A stretch of DNA of 64,000 nt from Vibrio penaeicida (GCF_030689305.1 NZ_JAUYVM010000007.1:186001-250000); one strand, 5' to 3'. Counted from the stretch's first letter, positions 1-10,894 are shown. Notes: generated by a model not told the origin, from the sequence alone. Made by a program: numbers and translations.

Positions 1-52
1 CGGCCGTGTTGATCGCTTCAACAAGCGTTTTGGTGCTCTTAGCAGCAAGTAA
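1..52 (+). CDS. rpmE: 50S ribosomal protein L31, 3' end
   Basis: Only the last 16 codons are in the window. They read in frame from base 2 and end GRVDRFNKRFGALSSK followed by TAA. The FNKRFG tail is typical of bacterial L31, a zinc-binding or zinc-independent protein of the large ribosomal subunit. The gene begins left of the window. A strong terminator follows 30 bases downstream. Confidence 0.8.
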   Translation, partial: GRVDRFNKRFGALSSK

Positions 53-82
53 TTACGAATTCGTAATACTGACCAAATTTGA

Positions 83-107
83 AAAGGACGCCTCGGCGTC
101 CTTTTTT
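83..107 (+). terminator. rho-independent terminator after rpmE
   Basis: A GC-rich hairpin (AAAGGACGCC, short TC loop, GGCGTCCTTT) runs straight into a T tract. It closes the rpmE transcript. Confidence 0.9.
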
Positions 108-320
108 CGTTCATGAAATAAATGTTTTTTGATTCAGCTCTCGGTTAAGTGGTCTTAGCTCTTTCAAAATGACCTCTCTTTGACGTTGGCAATCTATGAA
201 GATTACAAGTCATACTTTAGTATAATAAAAGAGTTGAAGTTAAATTTGCGGTCGGCTTCAGCTAACAATGCAAGAAACACCCTTTACCTACTCAAAAAAC
301 AATATTTGGAACGTCCCCAC

Positions 321-1583
321 ATGTCTGAAGACAACAGCCAACAAGATTTTCGCCAACAAGCTCTGGATTATCACGCTCAACCTACTCCCGGTAAAATTTC
401 CGTCGAACTCACCAAGCCAGCCAATACAGTAGAAGACCTCGCGTTAGCGTACAGCCCTGGTGTAGCCGAACCTGTGCGTGAGATCGCACAAAATGCCGAC
501 AATGTTTATAAGTACACAGCCAAAGGCAACATGGTGGCTGTCATTTCTAACGGTACGGCCATTCTTGGTCTGGGTAACTTAGGGCCACTAGCGTCCAAAC
601 CTGTGATGGAAGGTAAATCGCTTCTTTTTAAGCGTTTTGCTGGTCTCGATTCCATCGATATCGAAGTGAAACATCGTACGATTGATGAATTTGTAGATAC
701 CGTCGCCAACATTGCAGATACGTTTGGCGGCATCAACTTAGAAGATATTAAAGCGCCAGATTGCTTTGAAATTGAACAGCGACTTATCGAACGTTGTGAT
801 GTCCCCGTTTTTCATGATGATCAACACGGTACAGCTATTGTGACGGCTGCCGGTATGTTGAATGCGATTGAACTTCAAAGTAAGAAACTCGAAGACGCTA
901 TGATTGTTTGTTTGGGGGCGGGAGCTGCTGCCGTTGCGTGCATGGAACTGCTGATCAAATGTGGCGCGCAACGCGAAAAAATCTACATGTTGGATCGTAA
1001 GGGTGTGATTCATACTCGCCGTGATGACCTGAATGAATACAAGCAGCTGTTTGCGAACAACACAGATAAGCGCACGTTGGAAGATGTTATTGAGGGTGCC
1101 GACCTTTTCTTAGGGGTGTCTGGTCCTGATTTATTGCCTGCAGAAGCCTTGAAGCTAATGGCGGATAAACCTGTTGTCTTTGCGTGTTCTAACCCTGATC
1201 CAGAAATCAAACCGGAACTCGCCCATCAAGTTCGTGATGATCTGATTATGGGTACGGGCCGAAGTGATTACCCGAATCAGGTTAACAATGTTATTTGTTT
1301 CCCATTTCTTTTCCGCGGTGCGTTGGATGTTCGTGCCAGTGAAATTAATGATGAAATGAAGCTTGCAGCAGTAGATGCTATTCGACAGTTAGCAAAAGAG
1401 CCAGTGCCAGAAGAAGTGAAAAAAGCGGCAGGTGTTACGGAGCTAGAATTTGGTACCGGTTATATCATCCCGAAACCGATGGACGCTCGTTTACTACCGC
1501 GAGTAGCAAAAGCGGTTGCGCAAGCTGCCATTGATTCAGGCGTTGCTCGTATTGAAATGCCTGAAAACTATATGCAATCCTGA
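321..1583 (+). CDS. malic enzyme (oxaloacetate-decarboxylating), NADP-type short form
   Basis: A 420-aa malic enzyme converting malate to pyruvate, CO2 and a reduced nicotinamide cofactor in the cytoplasm. The N-terminal catalytic part has LALAYSPGVAEP (active-site Tyr), the Lys-bearing KGNMVAVISNGTA region, EDIKAPDCFEIE (metal-binding acidic residues) and HDDQHGTAIV. The nucleotide-binding fold starts at CLGAGAAAVACMELL. There is no C-terminal phosphotransacetylase domain, unlike the roughly 760-aa E. coli MaeB. The frame stays open upstream to a TTG at 180, but the extra 47 residues do not look like the family, so the ATG at 321 (MSEDNSQQDF) is chosen although its ribosome site is weak. NADP rather than NAD preference is inferred from the family. 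Confidence 0.88.
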   Translation: MSEDNSQQDFRQQALDYHAQPTPGKISVELTKPANTVEDLALAYSPGVAEPVREIAQNADNVYKYTAKGNMVAVISNGTAILGLGNLGPLASKPVMEGKSLLFKRFAGLDSIDIEVKHRTIDEFVDTVANIADTFGGINLEDIKAPDCFEIEQRLIERCDVPVFHDDQHGTAIVTAAGMLNAIELQSKKLEDAMIVCLGAGAAAVACMELLIKCGAQREKIYMLDRKGVIHTRRDDLNEYKQLFANNTDKRTLEDVIEGADLFLGVSGPDLLPAEALKLMADKPVVFACSNPDPEIKPELAHQVRDDLIMGTGRSDYPNQVNNVICFPFLFRGALDVRASEINDEMKLAAVDAIRQLAKEPVPEEVKKAAGVTELEFGTGYIIPKPMDARLLPRVAKAVAQAAIDSGVARIEMPENYMQS

Positions 1584-1654
1584 ACGTGACAATCTGATTC
1601 ACTTTCATGTTTGTCAGATTAAACACAAATTGCTTTTTCAATATGCATAAAGAT

Positions 1655-1685
1655 GGGGGATAGTTTAGGCTATCCCCCTTTTTTC
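1655..1685. terminator. bidirectional terminator between malic enzyme and metJ
   Basis: GGGGGATAG pairs with CTATCCCCC around a short loop and is followed by seven T. It lies between two convergent genes, so it probably serves the malic enzyme and, less strongly, metJ. Confidence 0.85.
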
Positions 1686-1688
1686 TGC

Positions 1689-2009
1689 TTATTCTTCGTC
1701 GTAGGCTTCGAACTCGATGCCCATTTCCGTCATGATTTTTTTCACTTCACTCGGGATATCGTCTGGGCGATCTTTTCTCAAATCTTCATCTGTCGGTAAT
1801 GGCTGACCTGTATAAGCGTGGAGAAAAGCTTCACAAAGCAGTTCGCTGTTGGTGGCGTGACGCAGATTGTTAATTTGGCGGCGTGTTCTTTCGTCTGTCA
1901 GTACTTTAAGTACTTTTAACGGAATCGATACTGTAATCTTTTTTACTTGTTCGCTTTTTTTACCATGCTCAGCATAGGGGCTTATGTATTCGCCATTCCA
2001 ATCTGCCAT
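1689..2009 (-). CDS. metJ: MetJ, methionine regulon repressor
   Basis: A 106-aa ribbon-helix-helix repressor that uses S-adenosylmethionine as corepressor and binds tandem 8-bp met boxes. The protein starts [20 protein letters not shown]. The DNA-contacting strand [15 protein letters not shown] and the helices around [21 protein letters not shown] are as in enterobacterial MetJ, and the length matches the family (about 105 aa). It is divergent from metBL, and a cluster of met boxes lies in the shared upstream region. It therefore very likely controls metB, metL, metF and itself. Confidence 0.97.
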   Translation of the reverse strand: MADWNGEYISPYAEHGKKSEQVKKITVSIPLKVLKVLTDERTRRQINNLRHATNSELLCEAFLHAYTGQPLPTDEDLRKDRPDDIPSEVKKIMTEMGIEFEAYDEE

Positions 2010-2135
2010 TGCGCACCTTCAATTATTATTTATCTAAGTTATATGGCTACTCCGCACAGAAAGCTCTTTTCATGTGTTTTAGCGACTTAGCCGTTCATAA
2101 AAAACGATTTTAGCGACTTTTACTGCCACAAGCAA

Positions 2136-2167
2136 AGACATATGGACGTCTAGAAGTGTTGACGTCC
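2136..2167. promoter_or_regulatory. MetJ operator: tandem met boxes between metJ and metB
   Basis: Four contiguous 8-bp units resemble AGACGTCT: AGACATAT (2136), GGACGTCT (2144), AGAAGTGT (2152) and TGACGTCC (2160). Contiguous repeats of this unit are the known MetJ site architecture. The position between divergent metJ and metB fits control of both. Confidence 0.88.
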
Positions 2168-2306
2168 TAAAATGAGAGCGCTAAAGTATTGCATATTAAT
2201 CGTGACTATCTCTGTTAAAACACGTTACACGCATGTTAACTCGCGTTCGTAATTGGTATAACAGAGGCTCGAAAAGTTTGCACCACAGGAAAGGAAGACC
2301 CTATTT

Positions 2307-3473
2307 ATGAGCCAACGAAAGCCAGCCACTATTGCCGTACGCACTGGTATTGAAGCGGATACTCAGTATCACGCAGTTGTCCCACCAATTTACTTGTCTA
2401 CGAACTATGGCTTTCCTGCGTTTGGTGAAGTGCCCAAATATGACTACACGCGTTCAGGCAACCCAAACCGAGGCTTGCTGGAACAAGCGTTAGCTGAGCT
2501 GGAAGAAGGTGCAAATGCCATCATCACCAATACTGGTACAGCAGCCATTAACCTTTGGGTGACTGCATTCCTAGGTCCTGATGATCTTATTGTCGCGCCA
2601 CACGATTGTTACGGTGGTACTTATCGTCTGTTCAACACCCGTTCACTAAAGGGTGACTTCAAAGTTGAATTTGTTGATCAATCCGATGAAACCGCTCTTG
2701 CTGAAGCACTTAGCAAAAAACCTAAACTGGTCTTGCTTGAAACACCGTCAAACCCTTTGGTACGTGTTGTTGATATTGCAAAAATTTGCGAACAAGCAAA
2801 ACAAGTCGGTGCGCTTGTCGCAGTCGATAACACGTTTTTAACACCGGTTTACCAAAAACCGCTTACGCTTGGTGCGGATTTCGTTGTTCATTCCACAACT
2901 AAATTCATTAATGGTCACTCTGATGTGATTGGTGGTGTCATCATCTGCAAAGATGAAAAACACGCGGAAGATTTGGCGTGGTGGGGTAATTGCATTGGCG
3001 CAACTGGTACGCCATTCGACAGTTACATGACCCTACGAGGTCTACGTACACTTGGTGCACGTATGCGAGCTCATGAAGAGAGCGCGAACACGATTTTAGA
3101 GTTTTTGAAAACGCATGAATTGGTTGGCACCATTTACCATCCAAGTTTGCCAGAGCACCCAGGCCATGACATTGCCAAGAAGCAACAATCGGGCTTTGGC
3201 TCTATGCTTAGCTTTGAATTGAATGGAAGCTTTGAGCAAATGAAATGTTTTGCCAGTTCTCTCCAGCTTTTCTCGCTCGCAGAATCCTTGGGTGGGGTGG
3301 AAAGCCTGATCTGTCATCCAGGTTCAATGACACATCGTGCCATGAGTGATGAAGCACAAGAAGAAGCGGGCATTGCCCCAACACTACTGCGTTTGTCTGT
3401 GGGTCTTGAAGATGCACAAGATCTGATTGCTGATTTGAAGCAAGCCTTTGCAAAAGCCAAGGAGGTGGCGTAA
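2307..3473 (+). CDS. metB: cystathionine gamma-synthase
   Basis: A 388-aa PLP enzyme of the Cys/Met metabolism family. It joins an activated homoserine (O-succinylhomoserine in gamma-proteobacteria) with cysteine to make cystathionine. The PLP lysine is K199 in HSTTKFINGHSD. YDYTRSGNPNR near residue 45 and the glycine-rich TNTGTAAINLW are family landmarks. The ATG at 2307 has a purine-rich AGGAAAGGA site upstream. The stop codon overlaps the metL start by one base (TAATG), so the two are translationally coupled as in E. coli metBL. Confidence 0.95.
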   Translation: MSQRKPATIAVRTGIEADTQYHAVVPPIYLSTNYGFPAFGEVPKYDYTRSGNPNRGLLEQALAELEEGANAIITNTGTAAINLWVTAFLGPDDLIVAPHDCYGGTYRLFNTRSLKGDFKVEFVDQSDETALAEALSKKPKLVLLETPSNPLVRVVDIAKICEQAKQVGALVAVDNTFLTPVYQKPLTLGADFVVHSTTKFINGHSDVIGGVIICKDEKHAEDLAWWGNCIGATGTPFDSYMTLRGLRTLGARMRAHEESANTILEFLKTHELVGTIYHPSLPEHPGHDIAKKQQSGFGSMLSFELNGSFEQMKCFASSLQLFSLAESLGGVESLICHPGSMTHRAMSDEAQEEAGIAPTLLRLSVGLEDAQDLIADLKQAFAKAKEVA

Positions 3474-5884
3474 TGACTCTCGAACGTCAATTGCATAAAT
3501 TTGGTGGCAGTAGCTTGGCGGATGCCGAATGCTATCAACGTGTGGTGAGCATACTCAAAGAATATTCGGATACGAATGACTTGGTTGTTGTGTCGGCAGC
3601 GGGTAGCACGACAAACCAACTTATCGCTTGGCTGGCGGCGTTAGAAAAAGACGGGCGTTTAGCGCATGAAGCGTTGCAAGAACTCAGACAATACCAAACA
3701 CAATTAATTGAAAGCTTGTTGCCAGCAGAACGTGCTGCCCCTTTGCTTGATGTTCTTAACACGGAATTTTCTGGGTTAGGCGAATTGTCTTACCCATTAA
3801 GCAGTGCTCAAAAATCATCGGCAATGGGACACGGCGAAATATGGTCGGCGAGGCTATTGGCGGAACTTCTTAATCACAATGGTTTAGAAGCGGTTTCACA
3901 AGATTCACGTGATTTCCTTCGTGCGGAACACGGAGCTCAGCCGGAAGTCGACCGAGCACGTTCTTACCCTTTAATTAAAGAATCGCTAGCACAGCATCGT
4001 CAGTGCCGAATTGTTATTACTGGCTTCATGGCAAAAAATGAAGAAAGCGAAACAGTTCTTCTCGGGCGTAATGGCTCAGATTACTCAGCGACCGTCATCG
4101 GTGCGCTAGCAGAAGCGTCCAGAGTGACCATATGGAGTGATGTGGCTGGGGTGTATAGCTCTGACCCTCGTAAAGTGTCAGACGCCTGCTTACTGCCTCT
4201 GTTGCGCTTAGATGAAGCCAGTGAATTGGCTCGCTTGGCGGCACCAGTTCTTCATAGTCGTACGTTACAACCTGTCGCTCAAAGTTCAATGGAACTGCAT
4301 TTGCGTTGCAGCTACCAACCTGAATCAGGTTCAACACGTATTGAGCGTGTTCTAGCATCGGGTCGTGGTGCCAAAATCATTACCTCTTTGGATGAAGTGT
4401 TACTGGTTAAAGTGGACTTCGGGCACGGGCACGATTTTGAACGTTTAGCGAAAGAAGTGCTTACAACGCTTTCACGTGGGCAACTCAGCCCATTGGCATT
4501 TGAAGCGCAAAGCGATCAAGGTTGCTTGCTTTTGGCGTATACCTCAGAAGTGGCTGGCGAGGCGCTTTCCTACCTACAAGATGTCTCTATCGGTGCGGAA
4601 ATTAAATTGAAAGAAGGGTATTCACTGGTTGCTGCGGTAGGCGCTGGCGTAACCAATAACCCGAATCACTGCTACGGTTTTTACCAGCAACTGAAAAACA
4701 GCACCGTAGAATTTATTAGTGAGGCTGAATCTGGTCTTAGTTTAGTCGCGATTCTTCGTAAAACCGATACATCTCGCTTAATCACAGGTATTCACAGCCA
4801 GTTGTTCCAAGCTCAAAAGCGTGTTGCTATCGCTTTGTGCGGCAAAGGCAATATCGGTTCCAGTTGGATAGAGCTGTTTGATGAGCAAAAAGACGAGCTT
4901 GAAAAGCGTCATGGAAAAACGTTTGATTTGGTTGCGGTAGTCGATAGCCAAACGTATTGGTTGGACTTTGAGGGCATTGATGCCAAAGAGGTCTTTAATC
5001 GTTTTGATGATGAAGCGATCAGCAATGACGGAACGGAATGGTTGGACAAATTGGCGCATCAGCAGAAATTCGATGAAGTTATCGTATTGGATGTGACAGC
5101 CAGTGAAGCGTTATCTAATCAGTATGTCAGTATTGCTGAGCACGGCTTCCATTTGATTTCGGCAAATAAAGTTGCAGGTTCGGCACCGGGCGACGTTTAT
5201 CATCAGGTACAAGATGCGTTTTCAAAGACTGGTCGCCATTGGTTCTATAACGCAACGGTAGGTGCAGGGCTTCCTGTTAACCACACAGTGCGTGATTTAC
5301 GTGAAAGTGGGGATGATATTCTAGCGCTTTCTGGAATCTTCTCAGGAACGCTGTCATGGCTCTTCCAACAATTTGATGGTCAGGTGCCTTTCAGTGACTT
5401 AGTTGACCTTGCATGGCAGCAAGGTTTAACGGAGCCCGATCCTCGTTGTGACTTAGATGGCTCTGATGTGATGCGTAAGTTGGTCATTCTCGCTCGTGAA
5501 TCCGGATTAGAACTAGAGCCTGAAAACGTGAAAGTTGAATCATTGGTTCCAGAGCAATTACGCGATTTACCGCTGGATGACTTTTTGGATAATGGACAGA
5601 TCCTGAGCGAAAACTTAGCCGAGCGCCTTGAAAAAGCCCAACGAGAAGACAAAGTATTGCGTTATGTGGCAAGACTGGAAAAAAGCGGTAGCGCAACAGT
5701 AGGTGTTGAAGCGTTACCTCGTGAGCATGCACTAGCCAACTTGTTGCCTTGCGATAATATCTTTGCCATTGAAAGTAAATGGTACAAAGACAACCCATTG
5801 GTTATTCGAGGTCCTGGTGCGGGTAAGGCCGTGACGGCGGGAGCTATTCAGTCGGATCTGAATCGCCTTTCAAGTTTGTTATAA
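3473..5884 (+). CDS. metL: bifunctional aspartokinase II / homoserine dehydrogenase II
   Basis: An 803-aa fusion catalysing the first and third steps of the aspartate pathway. The N-terminal aspartokinase begins KFGGSSLADAECYQRVV and contains LGRNGSDYSATVIG and the WSDVAGVYSSDPR segment. A degenerate regulatory region follows. The homoserine dehydrogenase starts near residue 445 with the nucleotide-binding ALCGKGNIGSSW and includes SANKVAGS and NATVGAGLPV. The length and the pairing with metB favour MetL over ThrA. It is expressed from the metB promoter and is likely repressed by MetJ. Confidence 0.95.
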   Translation: MTLERQLHKFGGSSLADAECYQRVVSILKEYSDTNDLVVVSAAGSTTNQLIAWLAALEKDGRLAHEALQELRQYQTQLIESLLPAERAAPLLDVLNTEFSGLGELSYPLSSAQKSSAMGHGEIWSARLLAELLNHNGLEAVSQDSRDFLRAEHGAQPEVDRARSYPLIKESLAQHRQCRIVITGFMAKNEESETVLLGRNGSDYSATVIGALAEASRVTIWSDVAGVYSSDPRKVSDACLLPLLRLDEASELARLAAPVLHSRTLQPVAQSSMELHLRCSYQPESGSTRIERVLASGRGAKIITSLDEVLLVKVDFGHGHDFERLAKEVLTTLSRGQLSPLAFEAQSDQGCLLLAYTSEVAGEALSYLQDVSIGAEIKLKEGYSLVAAVGAGVTNNPNHCYGFYQQLKNSTVEFISEAESGLSLVAILRKTDTSRLITGIHSQLFQAQKRVAIALCGKGNIGSSWIELFDEQKDELEKRHGKTFDLVAVVDSQTYWLDFEGIDAKEVFNRFDDEAISNDGTEWLDKLAHQQKFDEVIVLDVTASEALSNQYVSIAEHGFHLISANKVAGSAPGDVYHQVQDAFSKTGRHWFYNATVGAGLPVNHTVRDLRESGDDILALSGIFSGTLSWLFQQFDGQVPFSDLVDLAWQQGLTEPDPRCDLDGSDVMRKLVILARESGLELEPENVKVESLVPEQLRDLPLDDFLDNGQILSENLAERLEKAQREDKVLRYVARLEKSGSATVGVEALPREHALANLLPCDNIFAIESKWYKDNPLVIRGPGAGKAVTAGAIQSDLNRLSSLL

Positions 5885-5925
5885 ATCTTCGTTTTAGTGA
5901 TTTGTTATAGCAATTTGTTATATCG

Positions 5926-5949
5926 AAAGGGCGCTCCGCGCCCTTTTTT
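5926..5949 (+). terminator. terminator of metBL
   Basis: GGGCGC and GCGCCC form a perfect stem, extended by three A-T pairs, around a TCC loop. A T6 run follows, 40 bases after the metL stop. Confidence 0.92.
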
Positions 5950-6066
5950 GTTGCCCTTATCCCATTGAAATACTGTGGATTTTTATTAATGAAAAATGCG
6001 TACCTTCATCATGAATAAAATTCATGGTTATCTAGTTGACATTAAATCGGATAAAAGACATTCTTT

Positions 6067-6090
6067 GGACATATAGACGTCTAAACGTCG
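6067..6090. promoter_or_regulatory. MetJ operator upstream of metF
   Basis: Contiguous met boxes GGACATAT (6067), AGACGTCT (6075, a perfect consensus unit) and AAACGTCG (6083). They sit 50-73 bases before the metF start, where a repressor would cover the promoter. Confidence 0.88.
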
Positions 6091-6103
6091 CTGAGAATTT
6101 TAA

Positions 6104-7030
<927 letters not shown>

Positions 7031-7067
7031 TTCAAATTGAATTCGAAAGTGAATGGTAAGACACAAA

Positions 7068-7094
7068 AAAAGGTTGGTGTATGCACCAACCTTT
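7068..7094. terminator. bidirectional terminator between metF and aphA
   Basis: AAAGGTTGGTG and CACCAACCTTT form an 11-bp stem with A-rich and T-rich flanks on both sides. It lies between convergent metF and aphA. Confidence 0.88.
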
Positions 7095-7112
7095 TATATT
7101 AATAGCGAAGAT

Positions 7113-7652
7113 TTACGCCATAGCTTCTAATTCTGCAAGCGCTTCTTCTGCCCAAGCTACCCAGGTGTTACGAAGCAACAAGTTGCGACGAAGGGTTAAA
7201 CGCTCTAAACGAGCTTGCTTGTCTAAAGTGCTTGGTGTCGCGTAGTAAACCGACTCAATTTCTTTGTAGTGGTTCACTAGTTGACGAGACTCTTCGATCA
7301 AACCAGTCAGTTGTTCAATATACGAAGTAGAAGGTTGTACGGAACACGCCATTAACTTGGCAGAGAACTCATCGCGAACGGTTGGGTGTGCAGTGGGTTG
7401 GTCAAACCACTCCCCGAGTGCTCGGCGTCCTTCTTCTGTAATTGAATAAACTTTCCTGTCTGGTTTGCCCTCTTGCGGCTCAAGCACGCAAGTCACAAGT
7501 TGGTTTTGAGCCATTTTATTTAGCTCGCGGTATACTTGTTGGTGACTTGCTTTCCAAAAATAGCCAATACTGTATGAGAACTCTTTTGTGATGTCGTATC
7601 CAGTTGCATCACGAGTACTTAAAACAGTAAGGATTACGTGCGGTAATGACAT
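7113..7652 (-). CDS. aphA: AphA, PadR-family low-cell-density quorum-sensing / virulence regulator
   Basis: A 179-aa protein starting MSLPHVILTVLSTRDATGYD, recognised as Vibrio AphA by sequence and exact family length. The N-terminal winged helix includes FWKASHQQVYRELNKM and the wing EPQEGKPDRKVYSIT. The C-terminal half (roughly residues 90-179) is the antiparallel coiled coil used for dimerisation. AphA is the master regulator of low-cell-density genes in vibrios and activates tcpPH in V. cholerae. The ATG at 7652 has GGATTGAAG just upstream. A TTG start eight codons earlier is rejected. A LuxR/HapR-like site lies upstream, consistent with known repression by the high-density regulator. Confidence 0.96.
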   Translation of the reverse strand: MSLPHVILTVLSTRDATGYDITKEFSYSIGYFWKASHQQVYRELNKMAQNQLVTCVLEPQEGKPDRKVYSITEEGRRALGEWFDQPTAHPTVRDEFSAKLMACSVQPSTSYIEQLTGLIEESRQLVNHYKEIESVYYATPSTLDKQARLERLTLRRNLLLRNTWVAWAEEALAELEAMA

Positions 7653-7874
7653 GTCTTCAATCCAATGGTCAATCAAACTGTAAAACTTGAACGCGTAAAC
7701 ACCGAGTGTGCTTCTTTGGCACGTTTGTATAGTGTGTGAATGCGCTCATACCAATCTAAAGACAAATTTAGACGGCTCTGTCACCTTCTTAGCCTTACAT
7801 CACCTAGAAAATGGCAGCTATTGAATTTGCTACCTCAGAAACAAATGCCAATGCCATAGAATTGCTGCGGATAG

Positions 7875-7896
7875 TTATTAGTAAATTTACAGCGGT
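7875..7896. promoter_or_regulatory. candidate LuxR/HapR-type binding site upstream of aphA
   Basis: TTATTAGTAAATTTAC at 7875-7890 matches the left half and centre of the Vibrio LuxR-family consensus TTATTGATAAATTTATCAATAA. The left half site matches 9 of 11 and the centre is intact, but the right half is weak. It lies about 220 bases upstream of the aphA start codon. Confidence 0.45.
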
Positions 7897-7992
7897 TAGT
7901 AAGCATATCAATAATAATAAGCATTAAGTAGAATAAAAAATATGAATGGTTTGAAAAACTGACAAAATTCTCAATAGTGAATGCCAGCCATA

Positions 7993-8020
7993 CAAAAAGC
8001 CGCATTTAGCGGCTTTTTGT
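7993..8020 (-). terminator. terminator of ppc
   Basis: AAAAAGCCGC and GCGGCTTTTT form a stem around ATTTA. The ppc stop codon (8045-8047) is 25 bases away. On the minus strand the stem ends in a T run. Confidence 0.9.
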
Positions 8021-8044
8021 CTCACTTAAAGAATAAATGACTGG

Positions 8045-10678
8045 TTAGCCGGTGTTGCGCATTCCTGCTGCAATACCTGCAATTGTAACCATTAGTGCTT
8101 CTTTAAGCTCTGTCGATGGCGTTTCTGTCTGCCTTGTACGGTAAAGCAGTTCTGCTTGCAGCATATTCAACGGCTCTACATAGATGTTACGAAGACGGAT
8201 AGATTCTAATCCCCACGGATCACTCTGCATTAAATTTTCATTATTCTCAACATTGAGTACAGCTTTAATGTCTTTTTGCAATTGAGCTCTCAGTTTGTCG
8301 CCCAGAGCCCACAAAGATTTGTCTGTTAGCTTCTGATCGTACAGGCTTGCGATCTCGATGTTACATTTTGAGTACACCATTTCCAGCATGCCCAATCGTG
8401 TTGAGAAGAAAGGCCATTCGCGACACATTGACTCCAGTAATGATTGGTGTCCTTGGTCGACTGAATACTGAATCGCCTCTCCGGCACCTAACCATGCTGG
8501 TAATACCAAGCGGTTTTGGCTCCATGAGAAAATCCATGGAATGGCACGTAAGCTTTCGACACCACCGTTAGGGTTACGCTTCGATGGGCGTGAACCTAAT
8601 GGCAGCATGCCTAGCTCAAGCTCTGGCGTGGCCGCACGGAAATACGGTACGAAATCAGGTTCACCACGAACAACCCCACGATAGGCTTCACAAGACACTT
8701 CAGATAGGGTGTCCATCAAGTCACGCCATTCTTGTTTCGGCTCTGGCGGTGGCAGCAGGTTGGCTTCTAATATTGCACTGGCGTACATGTTGAAGCTGTT
8801 AACTGCCACTTCAGGTAAACCCAGCTTAAAGCGGATCATCTCACCTTGTTCAGTTACGCGTAGACCGCCTTTGAGACTTTTCGGCGGTTGAGAAAGCAAA
8901 GCAGCGTGTGCAGGTGCACCACCACGACCAACCGTACCACCACGACCGTGGAATAAGGTCAGCTCGATGCCCGCTTCTTCCGACACTTTCACTAAGGCTT
9001 CCATGGCACGGTATTGCGCCCAACCCGCTGCCATAACACCAGCATCTTTGGCGGAATCTGAGTAACCGATCATGACCATTTGGTGGTTCTGAATGAAACC
9101 GCGGTATAGATCGATACCCATTAACTGGGTGATAACGGCTTCAGCGTTATTCAAATCTTCCAGTGTTTCGAACAGTGGGCAAACGTCCATGCGATATGGA
9201 CAACCTGACTCTTGAAGTAATAAGTGCACAGCAAGTACGTCTGAAGCGGTTCTTGCCATAGAAATGACGTAGGCACCAAAAGCTTCACGAGGTTGACTTG
9301 CCACGATGCGGCAGGTATCCAACACCTCTTTTACAGGCTCAGATGGTTCCCAGCCTCGCGGTAATAGTGGGCGCTTAGAGCTAAGTTCTGCTGTAAGGAA
9401 AGCAACTTTATCCTGTTCGCTCCATTGGTCGTAATCGCCAATACCAAGGTAACGTGTGAGTTCTGACAATACATCTGAGTGACGTGTGCTTTCTTGACGA
9501 ATGTCGAGGCGCACTAAGTGAATGCCAAATGATTTGATTCGACGGAGCGTATCTAGCAGAGAACCGTCGGCAATGACGCCCATGCCGCATTCATGCAAAG
9601 ATTGGTAACACGCGTAAAGTGGTTCCCAAAGCTGCTCATTGGATTTCAACGGCGCTTTTACTGCCAGTTGCTCACCATTGATTTTGGCTTCGAGAATGTC
9701 TCGGGTTTCGGTGAGCGTTGTACGGATTCGCTTTAGGATCGCACGATAAGGTTCATGTTCCCCTTCACCTGCCAACTCACGCAGTGCGTCACTGCATTTG
9801 GTCATCGACAGCTCGCTAACCAGCTCGTTAATGTCATTTAGATATAGGTCGGCTGCTTTCCAGCGAGACAACAACATGACTTCGCGAGTAATGGTATGGG
9901 TAACAAATGGGTTACCGTCGCGGTCACCTCCCATCCAAGATGAGAAATGAACCGGTCTTGCATCAATAGGTAAACCTTCGCCAAGATACCCTTCCAAACG
10001 TTCATCTAATTCACGCAGGAAATCAGGCACACCTTGCCATAAGGAATTTTCAACAACAGCAAAACCCCATTTTGCTTCATCGATTGGCGTTGGGCGTTGC
10101 TGACGTATTACGTCAGAGTGCCATGCCTGTGCGATAAGCTGCTCTAAGCGACGCTCTGTTTTTACGCGCTCTTTGTACGAGAGATCGCTAAGCTCTAGCT
10201 TTGATAGACATTCGTTGATTTTGACCAGTTTGTTGATCATGGTACGACGCGTAATTTCTGTCGGGTGCGCCGTTAGCACCAGCTCAATGTTCAAATCACG
10301 AACAGCTTGAGCAGTGTCGAGTTTACTGATGTCGCTTTGGCTTAGCTTTGAAAATAGACTGTTAATGGCGTCTGGTTCGCAGACGTGTTCCTCACAATGA
10401 CGAGAAATGGTGTGGTATTGCTCTGCCATGTTGGTGAGGTTTAGAAATTGGTTGAATGCACGAGCAACGGGTGTGAGCTGCTCATCTGGTAGGCTTTCAA
10501 TTTCTTTTATGAGATTTTCGCGGTCTTCCTGACTGCCCCCTCGTGCTGATTTTGAGAGTTTACGAATGGTTTCGACTTTCTCTAGGATTGCCTCACCATG
10601 TGCATCTTGAATGGTATTGCCAAGTAATCGACCTAGCATGCTCACATTGCTTTTTAGCGCGGCATATTTTTCATTCAT
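8045..10678 (-). CDS. ppc: phosphoenolpyruvate carboxylase
   Basis: An 877-aa anaplerotic enzyme forming oxaloacetate from PEP and bicarbonate. Active-site segments are [13 protein letters not shown] (catalytic His), [24 protein letters not shown] and the glycine loop [14 protein letters not shown]. The C-terminus MRNTG is the conserved end of the family. The start is [20 protein letters not shown] at 10678, preceded by GGCGGGAAAC. A further 38 in-frame residues upstream are not family-like and are excluded. It is monocistronic, with its own terminator. Confidence 0.97.
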   Translation of the reverse strand: MNEKYAALKSNVSMLGRLLGNTIQDAHGEAILEKVETIRKLSKSARGGSQEDRENLIKEIESLPDEQLTPVARAFNQFLNLTNMAEQYHTISRHCEEHVCEPDAINSLFSKLSQSDISKLDTAQAVRDLNIELVLTAHPTEITRRTMINKLVKINECLSKLELSDLSYKERVKTERRLEQLIAQAWHSDVIRQQRPTPIDEAKWGFAVVENSLWQGVPDFLRELDERLEGYLGEGLPIDARPVHFSSWMGGDRDGNPFVTHTITREVMLLSRWKAADLYLNDINELVSELSMTKCSDALRELAGEGEHEPYRAILKRIRTTLTETRDILEAKINGEQLAVKAPLKSNEQLWEPLYACYQSLHECGMGVIADGSLLDTLRRIKSFGIHLVRLDIRQESTRHSDVLSELTRYLGIGDYDQWSEQDKVAFLTAELSSKRPLLPRGWEPSEPVKEVLDTCRIVASQPREAFGAYVISMARTASDVLAVHLLLQESGCPYRMDVCPLFETLEDLNNAEAVITQLMGIDLYRGFIQNHQMVMIGYSDSAKDAGVMAAGWAQYRAMEALVKVSEEAGIELTLFHGRGGTVGRGGAPAHAALLSQPPKSLKGGLRVTEQGEMIRFKLGLPEVAVNSFNMYASAILEANLLPPPEPKQEWRDLMDTLSEVSCEAYRGVVRGEPDFVPYFRAATPELELGMLPLGSRPSKRNPNGGVESLRAIPWIFSWSQNRLVLPAWLGAGEAIQYSVDQGHQSLLESMCREWPFFSTRLGMLEMVYSKCNIEIASLYDQKLTDKSLWALGDKLRAQLQKDIKAVLNVENNENLMQSDPWGLESIRLRNIYVEPLNMLQAELLYRTRQTETPSTELKEALMVTIAGIAAGMRNTG

Positions 10679-10894
10679 TGTTTCCCGCCTCGTAAATTTA
10701 TTACATCCGATGTTTTGTTTAAGCCCACAATCTAGCGAAATTGTTTGGCTTGAGTCAAATAATCCGACACTAAAACAACGGAATTCGGGCAACTATTGAT
10801 ATTGCTCATTTTTGATACGCGCTTTGTAGCGCTATTGTGAAATTTTCTTTCAATATTTGCTGAAGCTTGATGTGCTCTGGTTTAAGAAGCGTTA

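Larger units (their letters stand above)
7653..8044. promoter_or_regulatory. aphA upstream region
   Basis: A 392-base gap between the ppc stop and the aphA start, with both genes on the minus strand. It holds the ppc terminator (7993-8020), a candidate LuxR/HapR site (7875-7896) and otherwise AT-rich DNA. I see no small gene in it. Long regulated promoters are usual for aphA. Confidence 0.6.

Noticed and set aside
180..320. 47-residue N-terminal extension of the malic enzyme from a TTG start
   Set aside because: The added residues do not look like the family and end just before a standard MSEDN start; the frame is open by chance.
2010..2306. SAM riboswitch ahead of metB
   Set aside because: No riboswitch-like helices were recognised; the region is explained by MetJ boxes.
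7653..7676. Eight-residue longer AphA from a TTG start
   Set aside because: The ATG at 7652 gives the exact 179-aa AphA with a ribosome site; the extension is unsupported.
10679..10792. 38-residue N-terminal extension of PEP carboxylase
   Set aside because: It lacks family resemblance; [11 protein letters not shown] at 10678 is the normal start with GGCGGGAAAC upstream.
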